Below are positions 1 to 5,405 of a stretch of 5,564 bases of DNA, in pieces. How positions within the stretch are numbered: the stretch's first letter is position 1; each line of letters starts with the position of its first letter. The notes under the pieces were generated by a model, which was not told the origin of the DNA, did not search any database, and saw only the letters and a list, made by a program, of their open reading frames with translations. The stretch comes from an uncultured Blautia sp. GTDB lineage: Bacteria > Bacillota > Clostridia > Lachnospirales > Lachnospiraceae. A program made the translations under genes and the position numbers. The stretch covers positions 1 to 5,564 of the forward strand of contig CAKRTP010000112.1 of assembly GCA_934402155.1 (NCBI GenBank), written 5' to 3'.

Positions 1-83
1 GAATTCTATGATTGCATCATCTTCCCAGAGCACCAGGCTTTGAACTACAGCGTATTATATCGCTTGTTTTCCCACTTTTCAGA

Positions 84-122
84 ACAAACCCCAGTTTTGC
101 TTGACGCAGAACTGGGGTTTGT
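84..122. repeat. 17-bp inverted repeat (strong hairpin) without a T-run
   Basis: The arms ACAAACCCCAGTT (84-96) and AACTGGGGTTTGT (110-122) are perfect reverse complements. Pairing continues inward through a T-G wobble and TGC/GCA, giving a 17-bp stem with a 5-nt loop, TTGAC. No T-run follows on the + strand, and the - strand reading also lacks one, so it is not a textbook intrinsic terminator. It could be a processed 3' end of an upstream transcript, a U-less terminator, or a DNA-level element. It lies about 75 bp upstream of the SDR promoter. Confidence 0.65.
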
Positions 123-134
123 CGATACTCTGTA

Positions 135-165
135 CTACATAAAATTATGTAGCTAAAATACATAG
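135..165. promoter_or_regulatory. Candidate operator: inverted repeat with third half-site
   Basis: CTACATAA (135-142) and TTATGTAG (145-152) are perfect inverted arms separated by AA. A third copy of the core, TACATA, occurs at 159-164, so the layout is TACATA-N4-TATGTA-N7-TACATA. The palindrome centre is roughly 66 bp upstream of the predicted transcription start near 210, which suits an upstream activator site. The LuxR-type regulator encoded at 2451-3188 is a possible but unproven ligand. AT-rich DNA can form such repeats by chance, so the regulatory role is inference. Confidence 0.4.
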
Positions 166-174
166 TCCTGAATA

Positions 175-203
175 TTTCATTCTAGGTATGCTGCTGGTAT
201 AAT
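175..203 (+). promoter_or_regulatory. Extended -10 promoter for the SDR operon
   Basis: TATAAT at 198-203 is a perfect -10 box preceded by TG at 195-196, giving the extended form TGGTATAAT. The -35 region is poor (TTTCAT at 175-180 with a 17-bp spacer), which fits an extended -10 promoter or one needing an activator. Transcription would start near 210. The leader carries a small hairpin, ATCGGT/GCCGAT (215-220/227-232) with a GAAAAA loop, then the ribosome binding site AAGGAGGG (251-258), 7 nt before the ATG at 266. Confidence 0.65.
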
Positions 204-265
204 TGCACTAAAAGATCGGTGAAAAAGCCGATTACTTTGTCAAAATTGCGAAGGAGGGAACAGCA

Positions 266-1165
266 ATGGATGAAGAAACATTGTTTGAGATGTCTGTTGA
301 CACGTTAGACGATCTGCCGTCCATAAAGGACATATACGACCTGAGCGGGAAAGTGGCAGTCGTCAGCGGAACCGTTGGTCTGGCACTGAGCGTCATTTAC
401 CGGCTTGCCAGCTGCGGCGCAAAGGTGGTTTTCGGTGCCCGCCGGGAGAATCTGGGCCAGATGGTTGAGGATCATCTGCGCCAGATGGGTCTGGAGGTTC
501 GTTTCCATAAGCTGGATGCCAGCAGCGTGGAAAGCTGTCAGGAGATTGTCGCCTTTGCGGAGGAAACCTATGGCACGGTGGACATTGTGGTTCCTGTGGC
601 CGCCGCCTTTTTTGCCAGAGCCTTTGTGGACATCAAGGAATCGGAATATGACAAAATTGTGGATGTGGACCAGAAAGGGCAGTACTTTCTGGTGCAGGCC
701 GCAGCCCGCAGCATGATCCGAGGGGGACGGGGCGGCAAGGTGGTTACGGTTGCGTCTGTTGCCTACCGTGGTGAGGATATGCCCAAGCTTGCCATGATGA
801 CGGCTTACAATTCCGCCAAGGCAGGTGTCGTAGGTATGACCCGGGGCATTGCCAAGGAGCTGAAGCAGTACGGCATCAATGTCAACTGCGTGGCCCCAGG
901 CGGTATGGTAACCCCCGGTGCAATCTTTAACAATGCCACTACAGCCGCCCTGTATGGCGCAGAATGGACCCACTATGTTACGGAATATGGTTCTTCCGTT
1001 CCTGTGGCCTCCAATCCGGACGAAATTGCCCGGATGATTCTGACCATGTGCACCCCCATGTCCGACTTTATGTATGGCCAGCTCATCGAGGTGGACGGCG
1101 GCAGTCAGTATTCCTTCCAGGATAAGCCCTGGAGCTATACCATGGAAGGCGGCGTTCACGGCTAA
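266..1165 (+). CDS. Divergent short-chain dehydrogenase/reductase (SDR) family oxidoreductase
   Basis: A 299-residue, probably cytosolic, classical-SDR-type NAD(P)-dependent oxidoreductase that would interconvert an alcohol and a ketone on an unknown substrate. A leader of about 27 residues precedes the Rossmann fold (GKVAVVSG, 28-35). Ser164 (VASVAY), Tyr181 and Lys185 (YNSAK) form the expected catalytic triad, and the family's C-terminal IEVDGG motif is at 274-279. The cofactor motif is degenerate: SGTVGLALS at 34-42 replaces TGxxxGxG with one residue fewer. NNAG is replaced by PVAA (110-113), and the usual catalytic Asn is Asp135 (DVDQKG). The start is supported by AAGGAGGG 7 nt upstream. 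It is the first gene of a three-gene operon with a small protein and a PanB-like protein, so it probably works on a substrate or product of the latter. SDR membership is firm; activity and cofactor are not established. Confidence 0.88.
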   Translation: MDEETLFEMSVDTLDDLPSIKDIYDLSGKVAVVSGTVGLALSVIYRLASCGAKVVFGARRENLGQMVEDHLRQMGLEVRFHKLDASSVESCQEIVAFAEETYGTVDIVVPVAAAFFARAFVDIKESEYDKIVDVDQKGQYFLVQAAARSMIRGGRGGKVVTVASVAYRGEDMPKLAMMTAYNSAKAGVVGMTRGIAKELKQYGINVNCVAPGGMVTPGAIFNNATTAALYGAEWTHYVTEYGSSVPVASNPDEIARMILTMCTPMSDFMYGQLIEVDGGSQYSFQDKPWSYTMEGGVHG

Positions 1166-1220
1166 AGGGCATTCCCGGCAAGACCGGTTCAAAATAAAAT
1201 CTTTGGAAGGAGACACAGTT

Positions 1221-1442
1221 ATGGCAATTACATCCAAAAGCACTCTGCGGGACGTTCTGAAGGATCCCAGAGCTGTAGCCATCATCGAGGAGTACGTTCC
1301 CGGCTTCGTGGAGGAAAAGGCAGATCTTCTGGGGCCTGTCCTGGGTATGAAACTCAATATGTTGCTGAAATTCCCCCAGGCTGGCTTTAAGAAAGAGGAT
1401 ATTGCCGCCATCTGTGAGAGAATGGACGCACTGGATGCCTGA
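1221..1442 (+). CDS. Small helical protein of unknown function (73 aa)
   Basis: The start is the ATG at 1221, 8 nt after GGAAGGAG (1205-1212). The gene lies 55 bp after the SDR and 28 bp before the PanB-like gene, so it is almost certainly cotranscribed with both. The protein has no signal peptide or membrane segment and reads as three or four short helices: LRDVLKDPRAVAIIEEYVPG (residues 9-28), a Gly/Leu-rich middle with GMKLNMLLKFP (42-52), and KKEDIAAICERMDAL (57-71). The pattern of 'DPRAVAIIEEYVPG' followed by 'GMKLNMLL' resembles short helical domains I recall at the C-termini of some bacterial enzymes, but I cannot name the family with confidence. The conserved-looking DPRA and Pro-Gly turns suggest a folded domain, perhaps a partner or subunit of one of its neighbours. 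No cysteine cluster or other catalytic motif is visible. Confidence 0.75.
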   Translation: MAITSKSTLRDVLKDPRAVAIIEEYVPGFVEEKADLLGPVLGMKLNMLLKFPQAGFKKEDIAAICERMDALDA

Positions 1443-1470
1443 CACCAACACTGAAAAAGGAGAATGAACG

Positions 1471-2334
1471 ATGTCTGAAAAAGCCGATGTAAAAACCTCC
1501 CGTATGCAAAAGGGCCGCAAGACCATCAATTATCTGCAAAAGATGAAGGATGAAGGCACCCCCCTTGTCCAGATGTGCCCCGGTCCCCGGGATCAGTTCT
1601 GGACCATGGCAGCGGAAATGGCCGATGTGGATATTTGTCGCCTGACCGTACCCGGTGACGGCTCCGATCCCGAAATGCAGATTAAAATTGCGCCCTACTG
1701 GATCAAGTGTGTCCGCAATGCCGCCAAGATGATCCATATCAACTTCTATATGCAGACGCCTACCTACGCTTCTAAGGAAGCAGCCGTTGCCAACGGCGCC
1801 ATGTACATGAACTGTGGCGCAGACTCCTTGCTGCCCATGGGCATTACTAACGAGACGCTGAAGTATATGGCGGATAACTATCTGGTGGTCTTTGGCCACA
1901 TCGGTGCGCTGTCCGGCTGGCAGACCAGCCGCCAGGGCGGCTATAAACGCCTGGGCACTACTGCCGAGAGTGCTATGGAAGTATTCAAGATGGGTTACGA
2001 GTACCAGGAAAACGGTATGATGGCCATGACCATTGAGTTGACGCCCATGGAAGTCACCAACGCCATTGCCAAGAAGCTGCGGGTTCCCGTTATCTCCATT
2101 GCCGCCGGCGGCGCCGCGGATGGCTGTGAGATGGTGGACTTTGATACCTTCGGCATGATGCCGAAGCTGGCCTCCCATGCAAAGGTTTACGGTGAATTCT
2201 TCCCCTTCGCCGTAGAAGCCTACATGAACTGGGCCGAGGATGTGCGTGAGCATAAGTATCCCGAAGAAAAGCACGGCTATCATATGGATCCGGCCGAGCT
2301 GGAAAAATTCATGAACGCTCTGGAAAAATTCTAA
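1471..2334 (+). CDS. Divergent PanB-like protein (ketopantoate hydroxymethyltransferase superfamily)
   Basis: A 287-residue cytosolic TIM-barrel protein of the PanB / PEP mutase-isocitrate lyase superfamily, near the family's usual length (about 265-280). Alignment landmarks: KTINYLQKMKDEG (17-29), the GD pair (62-63) at the VGDS position, GHIG (142-145), GGYK (156-159), IELTP (188-192) with Glu189 at the catalytic Glu181 of E. coli PanB, ISIAAGGAADG (208-218) for GIGAGxxxDG, and a YPEEKHGYH tail (263-271). Several active-site residues differ: the metal ligand Asp84 is Asn91, and the KIEGG segment (Lys112, Glu114) reads LLPMG (120-124). True pantothenate synthesis is therefore doubtful. An aldol or retro-aldol reaction on another 2-oxo acid is an inference. 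AAAAAGGAG (1454-1462) supports the start. It is the last gene of the operon; panC and panD are not nearby. Confidence 0.82.
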   Translation: MSEKADVKTSRMQKGRKTINYLQKMKDEGTPLVQMCPGPRDQFWTMAAEMADVDICRLTVPGDGSDPEMQIKIAPYWIKCVRNAAKMIHINFYMQTPTYASKEAAVANGAMYMNCGADSLLPMGITNETLKYMADNYLVVFGHIGALSGWQTSRQGGYKRLGTTAESAMEVFKMGYEYQENGMMAMTIELTPMEVTNAIAKKLRVPVISIAAGGAADGCEMVDFDTFGMMPKLASHAKVYGEFFPFAVEAYMNWAEDVREHKYPEEKHGYHMDPAELEKFMNALEKF

Positions 2335-2347
2335 GTACGCTTAAGCT

Positions 2348-2388
2348 GGCCGGGGTCCGCGTCGTTTGTCTGCGGACACCCGGCCTTT
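2348..2388 (+). terminator. Intrinsic terminator after the PanB-like gene
   Basis: The arms 2348-2360 (GGCCGGG then GTCCGC) and 2372-2385 (GCGGAC, a bulged A, then CCCGGCC) form a 13-bp GC-rich stem with an 11-nt loop. It begins 13 bp after the stop codon. The T-run is short (TTT at 2386-2388), followed by the T-rich stretch CCCATTATTG and CTTTCTTTTTT (2401-2411). It separates the SDR operon from the LuxR gene. Confidence 0.8.
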
Positions 2389-2401
2389 CCCATTATTGTG
2401 C

Positions 2402-2430
2402 TTTCTTTTTTGCGTGAAATCGTGTATGAT
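2402..2430 (+). promoter_or_regulatory. Possible promoter for the LuxR-type gene
   Basis: TATGAT at 2425-2430 is a good -10 box. The only -35 candidate at 17-bp spacing is the weak TTTCTT at 2402-2407, inside a T-rich tract. Transcription would start near 2437, leaving a very short leader that begins at the ribosome binding site AAGGGGG (2437-2443). The tight spacing makes the assignment tentative. Confidence 0.35.
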
Positions 2431-2450
2431 TGAAAAAAGGGGGTGTTTTT

Positions 2451-3188
2451 ATGCTACAGGAGGAGCTTCCATGGAAGCAGCTCTATGAAATGGCAGTTGT
2501 GTGCTGCCGCCACAGGAAATTGCGTGGCTTCTCGGAACAGCTTTTGGGGGAACTGGAAAAACTGATTCCCTTTGATGAGGCCATGATTCTCTATCTGGAT
2601 GGAAACCAGAAGCTGGCGGATTACTATCTGTACCATATTGACCCCAAGTGGGCATATCTATATGTGCTTTACTATTCTAAGGCAGAACAGGGAATGTACG
2701 GTTACTCCGGGGGAAAGCTGGACATTACGAAGGATGTGATTATCCATGTCTGGGAGAATGAAGAATCGGCAGAGGTGATCCCGGATTATATCCGGCCTCA
2801 AAAGCTTGTCAGCTCTATGGCTTTTTACCTACGGGATCAATCCGGTTGCATCCGTACCATTTTCTCCCTGGACCGTTTGTCCAAAAAGCACTTTACCCAA
2901 CAAGAGGCAGAGCTTGTCCGGGAGGCCAAGCTCCTTTTGGAGCTGCATCACCAAATGCTCTATACAGCCGGTACAGAGGATGGTCTGGACAGCATGGAGC
3001 TGGAATGCCTGACAGGCCGGGAAATGGAGGTTGTGAAGCTGCTCCAGCAAGGGCTGTCTCCAGCGAGCATTTCCCATGTGCTGCACATTGCTCCGTCTAC
3101 CACCAACCGACACATCTCCAACATCTATAAAAAGATCAACGTGAACTCCCGTGTGGAGCTGATGATAAAGATTCGGAAAAAGAATTGA
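2451..3188 (+). CDS. LuxR-family transcriptional regulator with GAF-like sensor domain
   Basis: A 245-residue DNA-binding regulator. The C-terminal GerE-type helix-turn-helix spans about 187-240: LTGREMEVVKLLQQGLS, then ISHVLHIAPSTTNRHISNIY with the recognition helix, then KKINVNSRVEL. The N-terminal portion (about 25-170) has a GAF-like pattern: LIPFDEAMILYLD (39-51), aromatic YYLYHIDPKWAYLYVLYY (58-75), and a closing helix ending near LLLELHHQML. It is therefore probably a ligand sensor rather than a response regulator; no phospho-acceptor receiver domain is visible. The frame also opens at a TTG at 2430, but the ATG at 2451 is preferred because AAGGGGG (2437-2443) sits 7 nt before it. It lies downstream of the SDR operon terminator and 39 bp before the chaperonin gene. 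It could control either set of genes; the target is unknown. Confidence 0.88.
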   Translation: MLQEELPWKQLYEMAVVCCRHRKLRGFSEQLLGELEKLIPFDEAMILYLDGNQKLADYYLYHIDPKWAYLYVLYYSKAEQGMYGYSGGKLDITKDVIIHVWENEESAEVIPDYIRPQKLVSSMAFYLRDQSGCIRTIFSLDRLSKKHFTQQEAELVREAKLLLELHHQMLYTAGTEDGLDSMELECLTGREMEVVKLLQQGLSPASISHVLHIAPSTTNRHISNIYKKINVNSRVELMIKIRKKN

Positions 3189-3194
3189 AAATCC

Positions 3195-3210
3195 GGGCAA
3201 ATGCCCTTTT
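3195..3210 (+). terminator. Weak hairpin plus T4 between LuxR and chaperonin genes
   Basis: GGGC (3195-3198) and GCCC (3203-3206) pair around AAAT, or as a 5-bp GGGCA/TGCCC stem with a 2-nt loop, followed directly by TTTT (3207-3210). The stem is too short for an efficient terminator. It may only reduce read-through, so the LuxR and chaperonin genes could still be partly cotranscribed. No -10/-35 pair was seen in the 39-bp gap. Confidence 0.3.
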
Positions 3211-3227
3211 GATAAAAAGAGGAACGA

Positions 3228-4850
3228 ATGATGCAAATTGCATATGGTGCGCAGGCGCGCGCGAAACTTCTGTCCGGCGCTGACCGGCTGGCCGATGCTG
3301 TTCGGGTTACTTTGGGTCCCAAGGGACGAAACGGGGCGGTCCATCAAAAGAAGAATACACAAGGTGCCTCCTTTGCCGACCGGGCAGAGCCGGGGGCACC
3401 GGTGCTGATTACAAACGACGGAGCAACCATTGCGGAAAGCATTGTTCTGCCGGATCCAATGGAGGATTTGGGGGTACAGCTGCTGCGTCAGGTCTCCAAT
3501 AAGGCCAAGGAGGCGGCGGGGGACGGCACATCCACTGCCATTGTGCTGGCCCAGGCCATGCTGCATGAAACCTTCCGCTGCGCATCTGCGGGGGCAGATT
3601 CTTTGGCATTGCGGCGCGGCATGGAAAAGGCGGGGAAAGCTGCCGGGAAAGCCCTGGAGGAGATGTCCATCTCTGTGACGGATGAAAAGGCTCTGGCCCG
3701 AGCAGCGGCCGTTTCCTGTGGAGATCCGGAGCTGGGTGCGCTGATTGGCCGTGCCTGCGCTGCGGTAGGCCCCGAAGGTGTTGTACAGGTAGAGGACGGG
3801 CAGAAACAAGACACCACCTTGGAATTGCAGCAGGGCATTGTCCTGGAGCGGGGGTTCCTGGCCCCGGAAATGGCAACGAATCCGGACAAAACATCGGCAG
3901 AGCTGGATGATCCCTACATTCTCCTGTGCGACAGCAAGCTGGATGATATCCAGGTGCTTCTGCCTGCTTTGATTGCCTGCGCGGAGGATGGCCATGACTG
4001 CCTGATCCTCTGCGAGGAACTCAGCGGCAATGCCCGCAGTACCATTCTGCGTACCAATCTGCAGGGCGACATCACAATTGTCTGCATTGAGGCCCCGCTT
4101 TATGGAGAAGGCCGCCGGTGGCGGATGGAGGATCTGTCCATCCAGTTGGGCGCAACCTATTTCCAGCAGGGGCTGCATATGGATTTGCGGGATATCCGCC
4201 CTGAGCAATTTGGCAGAGCGGGTCATGTAACGGTTACCAGGCAGCGAACAGTGATTTCAGAGCCTGGCGGAGATCCGGAAAAAATGCAGCAGCGCATTGC
4301 CCAGCTGCGGTATTTGGCTTCCCATGAAGAATACGAATTCAACCGCAAGCGCCATGCCGAGCGTCTGGCACAGCTGGTTTCGGGTGTGGCGGTGATTCGC
4401 GTAGGCGGAAAGACCCAGACCGAGCTGTGGGAGCGGAAGATGCGGCTGGAGGACGGTGTTCATGCCGCCCGGGCTGCCCAGGCAGAGGGAATTGTTCCCG
4501 GCGGCGGTACTGCATTTTTGCGGCTGATTCCCAAGGTAAACGAAAGCATGGCGGCTCTTTCCGATGAAGAGCAGATGGGTGTTCGGGCTGTAGCCAGGGC
4601 GTTGGAAGCACCTGTGCGCCAGATTGCCGAAAATGCCGGACAGGATGGCAGCTATATGGTGCAAAAGCTCATGGGCATGGCGCCGGAAATGGGCTATGAC
4701 GCGGCAGAAGATTGCGTCTGCCCTATGGCGGACAGCGGCATCATAGACCCTGTACGGGTGGTGCGCACCAGTCTGGAAAGCGCCCTTTCTGTGGCGGCAA
4801 CCATTCTGACGGTTCAGGCAAGCGTTGTGGGGGGAGTCGAACGAGTATGA
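3228..4850 (+). CDS. Divergent GroEL-like (Hsp60, group I) chaperonin
   Basis: A 540-residue cytosolic chaperonin homologue covering equatorial, intermediate and apical domains. ATPase landmarks are intact: LGPKGRN (29-35), Asp64 (E. coli Asp52), GDGTST (98-103) with Asp99 (Asp87), Asp409 in LED (Asp398), PGGG (424-427) and Asp507 in IIDP (Asp495). Departures are marked. About 14 extra residues occupy the stem-loop between RN35 and D64. The apical groove has Glu214 for Tyr203, Met215 for Phe204, Arg270 for Leu259 and Arg275 for Val264. The protein ends at VVGGVERV without a GGM tail. No groES and no CIRCE operator (TTAGCACTC-N9-GAGTGCTAA) is nearby, so it is unlikely to be the housekeeping GroEL. 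Two adjacent ATGs (3228, 3231) fit the AGAGGA site; 3231 is spaced slightly better. It overlaps the next gene by ATGA, implying translational coupling to a trigger-factor-like protein. Confidence 0.88.
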   Translation: MMQIAYGAQARAKLLSGADRLADAVRVTLGPKGRNGAVHQKKNTQGASFADRAEPGAPVLITNDGATIAESIVLPDPMEDLGVQLLRQVSNKAKEAAGDGTSTAIVLAQAMLHETFRCASAGADSLALRRGMEKAGKAAGKALEEMSISVTDEKALARAAAVSCGDPELGALIGRACAAVGPEGVVQVEDGQKQDTTLELQQGIVLERGFLAPEMATNPDKTSAELDDPYILLCDSKLDDIQVLLPALIACAEDGHDCLILCEELSGNARSTILRTNLQGDITIVCIEAPLYGEGRRWRMEDLSIQLGATYFQQGLHMDLRDIRPEQFGRAGHVTVTRQRTVISEPGGDPEKMQQRIAQLRYLASHEEYEFNRKRHAERLAQLVSGVAVIRVGGKTQTELWERKMRLEDGVHAARAAQAEGIVPGGGTAFLRLIPKVNESMAALSDEEQMGVRAVARALEAPVRQIAENAGQDGSYMVQKLMGMAPEMGYDAAEDCVCPMADSGIIDPVRVVRTSLESALSVAATILTVQASVVGGVERV

Positions 4851-5278
4851 ATCCGGAAATTCTTTTTGCACAGTATGCAGCCCAGTGTCCCATAGAGATT
4901 CCGCCTGAAGCCGTGGATGAAGAACTGCAAAAGCTGGTACTGGAAGAAAAACAGCGTATGCAGTATGAAACATTAACAGGGGCAGCCATCCATCTGGCAC
5001 CCCAGCAGGAGCTGGAAGAACGCATGGAAGTACTTCAGGCAGAGGCACTGTGCAGGGCGAGAGAGCGTCTTGTGCTGGAAAAAATTCTGCGGGAACAGCC
5101 CCTTCCCGTAACCCGGGAAGACCTAGAGGCCGAAGCCGAAGCCATGGCGCAGCGGCAGGGCACCACCGTAGAAGCGCTGCGCCGCTTCTTTGAGGAGGAC
5201 CTTTCTATGCTCCAGCGGGATTTGAAGCAGCGCAAGGCCATGGCCTGGGCCTGTGCGCAAATGGAGGAACCTGTATAA
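4847..5278 (+). CDS. Stand-alone trigger factor C-terminal-domain protein
   Basis: A 143-residue, highly charged, helical cytosolic protein whose whole length follows the C-terminal domain of trigger factor (the SurA-like, client-cradling domain). The order matches: IEIPPEAVDEELQKLV (16-31), a helix with QRMQY (36-40), a long helix ending ARERLVLEKILREQ (71-84), then LPVTREDLEAEAEAMAQRQG (86-105), and a final helix with LQRDLKQRKAMAWA (122-135). The N-terminal ribosome-binding domain, with its GFRxGKxP-type signature, and the FKBP-type PPIase domain are absent, so it should not dock on ribosomes like trigger factor. Its ATG (4847) overlaps the chaperonin stop (4848-4850), and a G-rich stretch at 4829-4836 can serve as ribosome binding site. 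Coupling implies a partner role: adaptor, holdase or co-chaperone for the divergent GroEL. Homology is inferred by eye; function is inference. Confidence 0.75.
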   Translation: MNPEILFAQYAAQCPIEIPPEAVDEELQKLVLEEKQRMQYETLTGAAIHLAPQQELEERMEVLQAEALCRARERLVLEKILREQPLPVTREDLEAEAEAMAQRQGTTVEALRRFFEEDLSMLQRDLKQRKAMAWACAQMEEPV

Positions 5279-5290
5279 ACTCCAGCCTTG

Positions 5291-5311
5291 GCCCAGCCCT
5301 ACCGGTTGGGC
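5291..5311. repeat. 8-bp hairpin in the intergenic region, no T-run
   Basis: GCCCAGCC (5291-5298) pairs with GGTTGGGC (5304-5311), including one G-T wobble, around the loop CTACC. The following AACACAATT is not a T-run, so termination here is doubtful. The octamer CTACCGGT within it (5299-5306) recurs at 5349-5355 as TACCGGT, preceded there by C (5348 onward reads CTACCGGT). The hairpin lies 12 bp after the trigger-factor-like gene and may protect the 3' end of its mRNA. Otherwise nothing gene-like was found in 5279-5405. Confidence 0.4.
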
Positions 5312-5405
5312 AACACAATTCCCAGGCAGATGCAGTGCAGCCCGTTTCTACCGGTAATTGGCAGGCAAGGACAACGACGAACCCGGAGAAATTCCGAAAA
5401 ATCTA

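Noticed and set aside
1..159. Reading frame open from the left edge to TAA at 157-159 (52 codons), possible tail of an upstream gene
   Set aside because: It is AT-rich, shows no recognisable motif, and runs through the 17-bp hairpin. An open frame of this length is not rare by chance, so a truncated gene cannot be supported.
305..1411. Long open frame on the - strand (368 codons) opposite the SDR gene
   Set aside because: It is antisense to the SDR and the small gene and shows no domain pattern or promoter, so it is a coding shadow.
1471..2334. Calling this gene panB
   Set aside because: Key metal and substrate residues are replaced and no pantothenate genes are adjacent, so only superfamily membership is supported.
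2430..2450. TTG start at 2430 adding seven residues to the LuxR-type protein
   Set aside because: The start would lie upstream of the AAGGGGG ribosome binding site and overlap the -10 box, whereas the ATG at 2451 is well spaced.
3189..3230. CIRCE heat-shock operator upstream of the chaperonin gene
   Set aside because: The expected TTAGCACTC-N9-GAGTGCTAA was looked for and is not present in the gap.
2829..4226. Long open frame on the - strand (465 codons) opposite the LuxR and chaperonin genes
   Set aside because: It lies antisense to two well-supported genes, spans their boundary, has low-complexity His/Gln/Arg-rich translation and no family motif. It is a shadow of GC-rich codon use.
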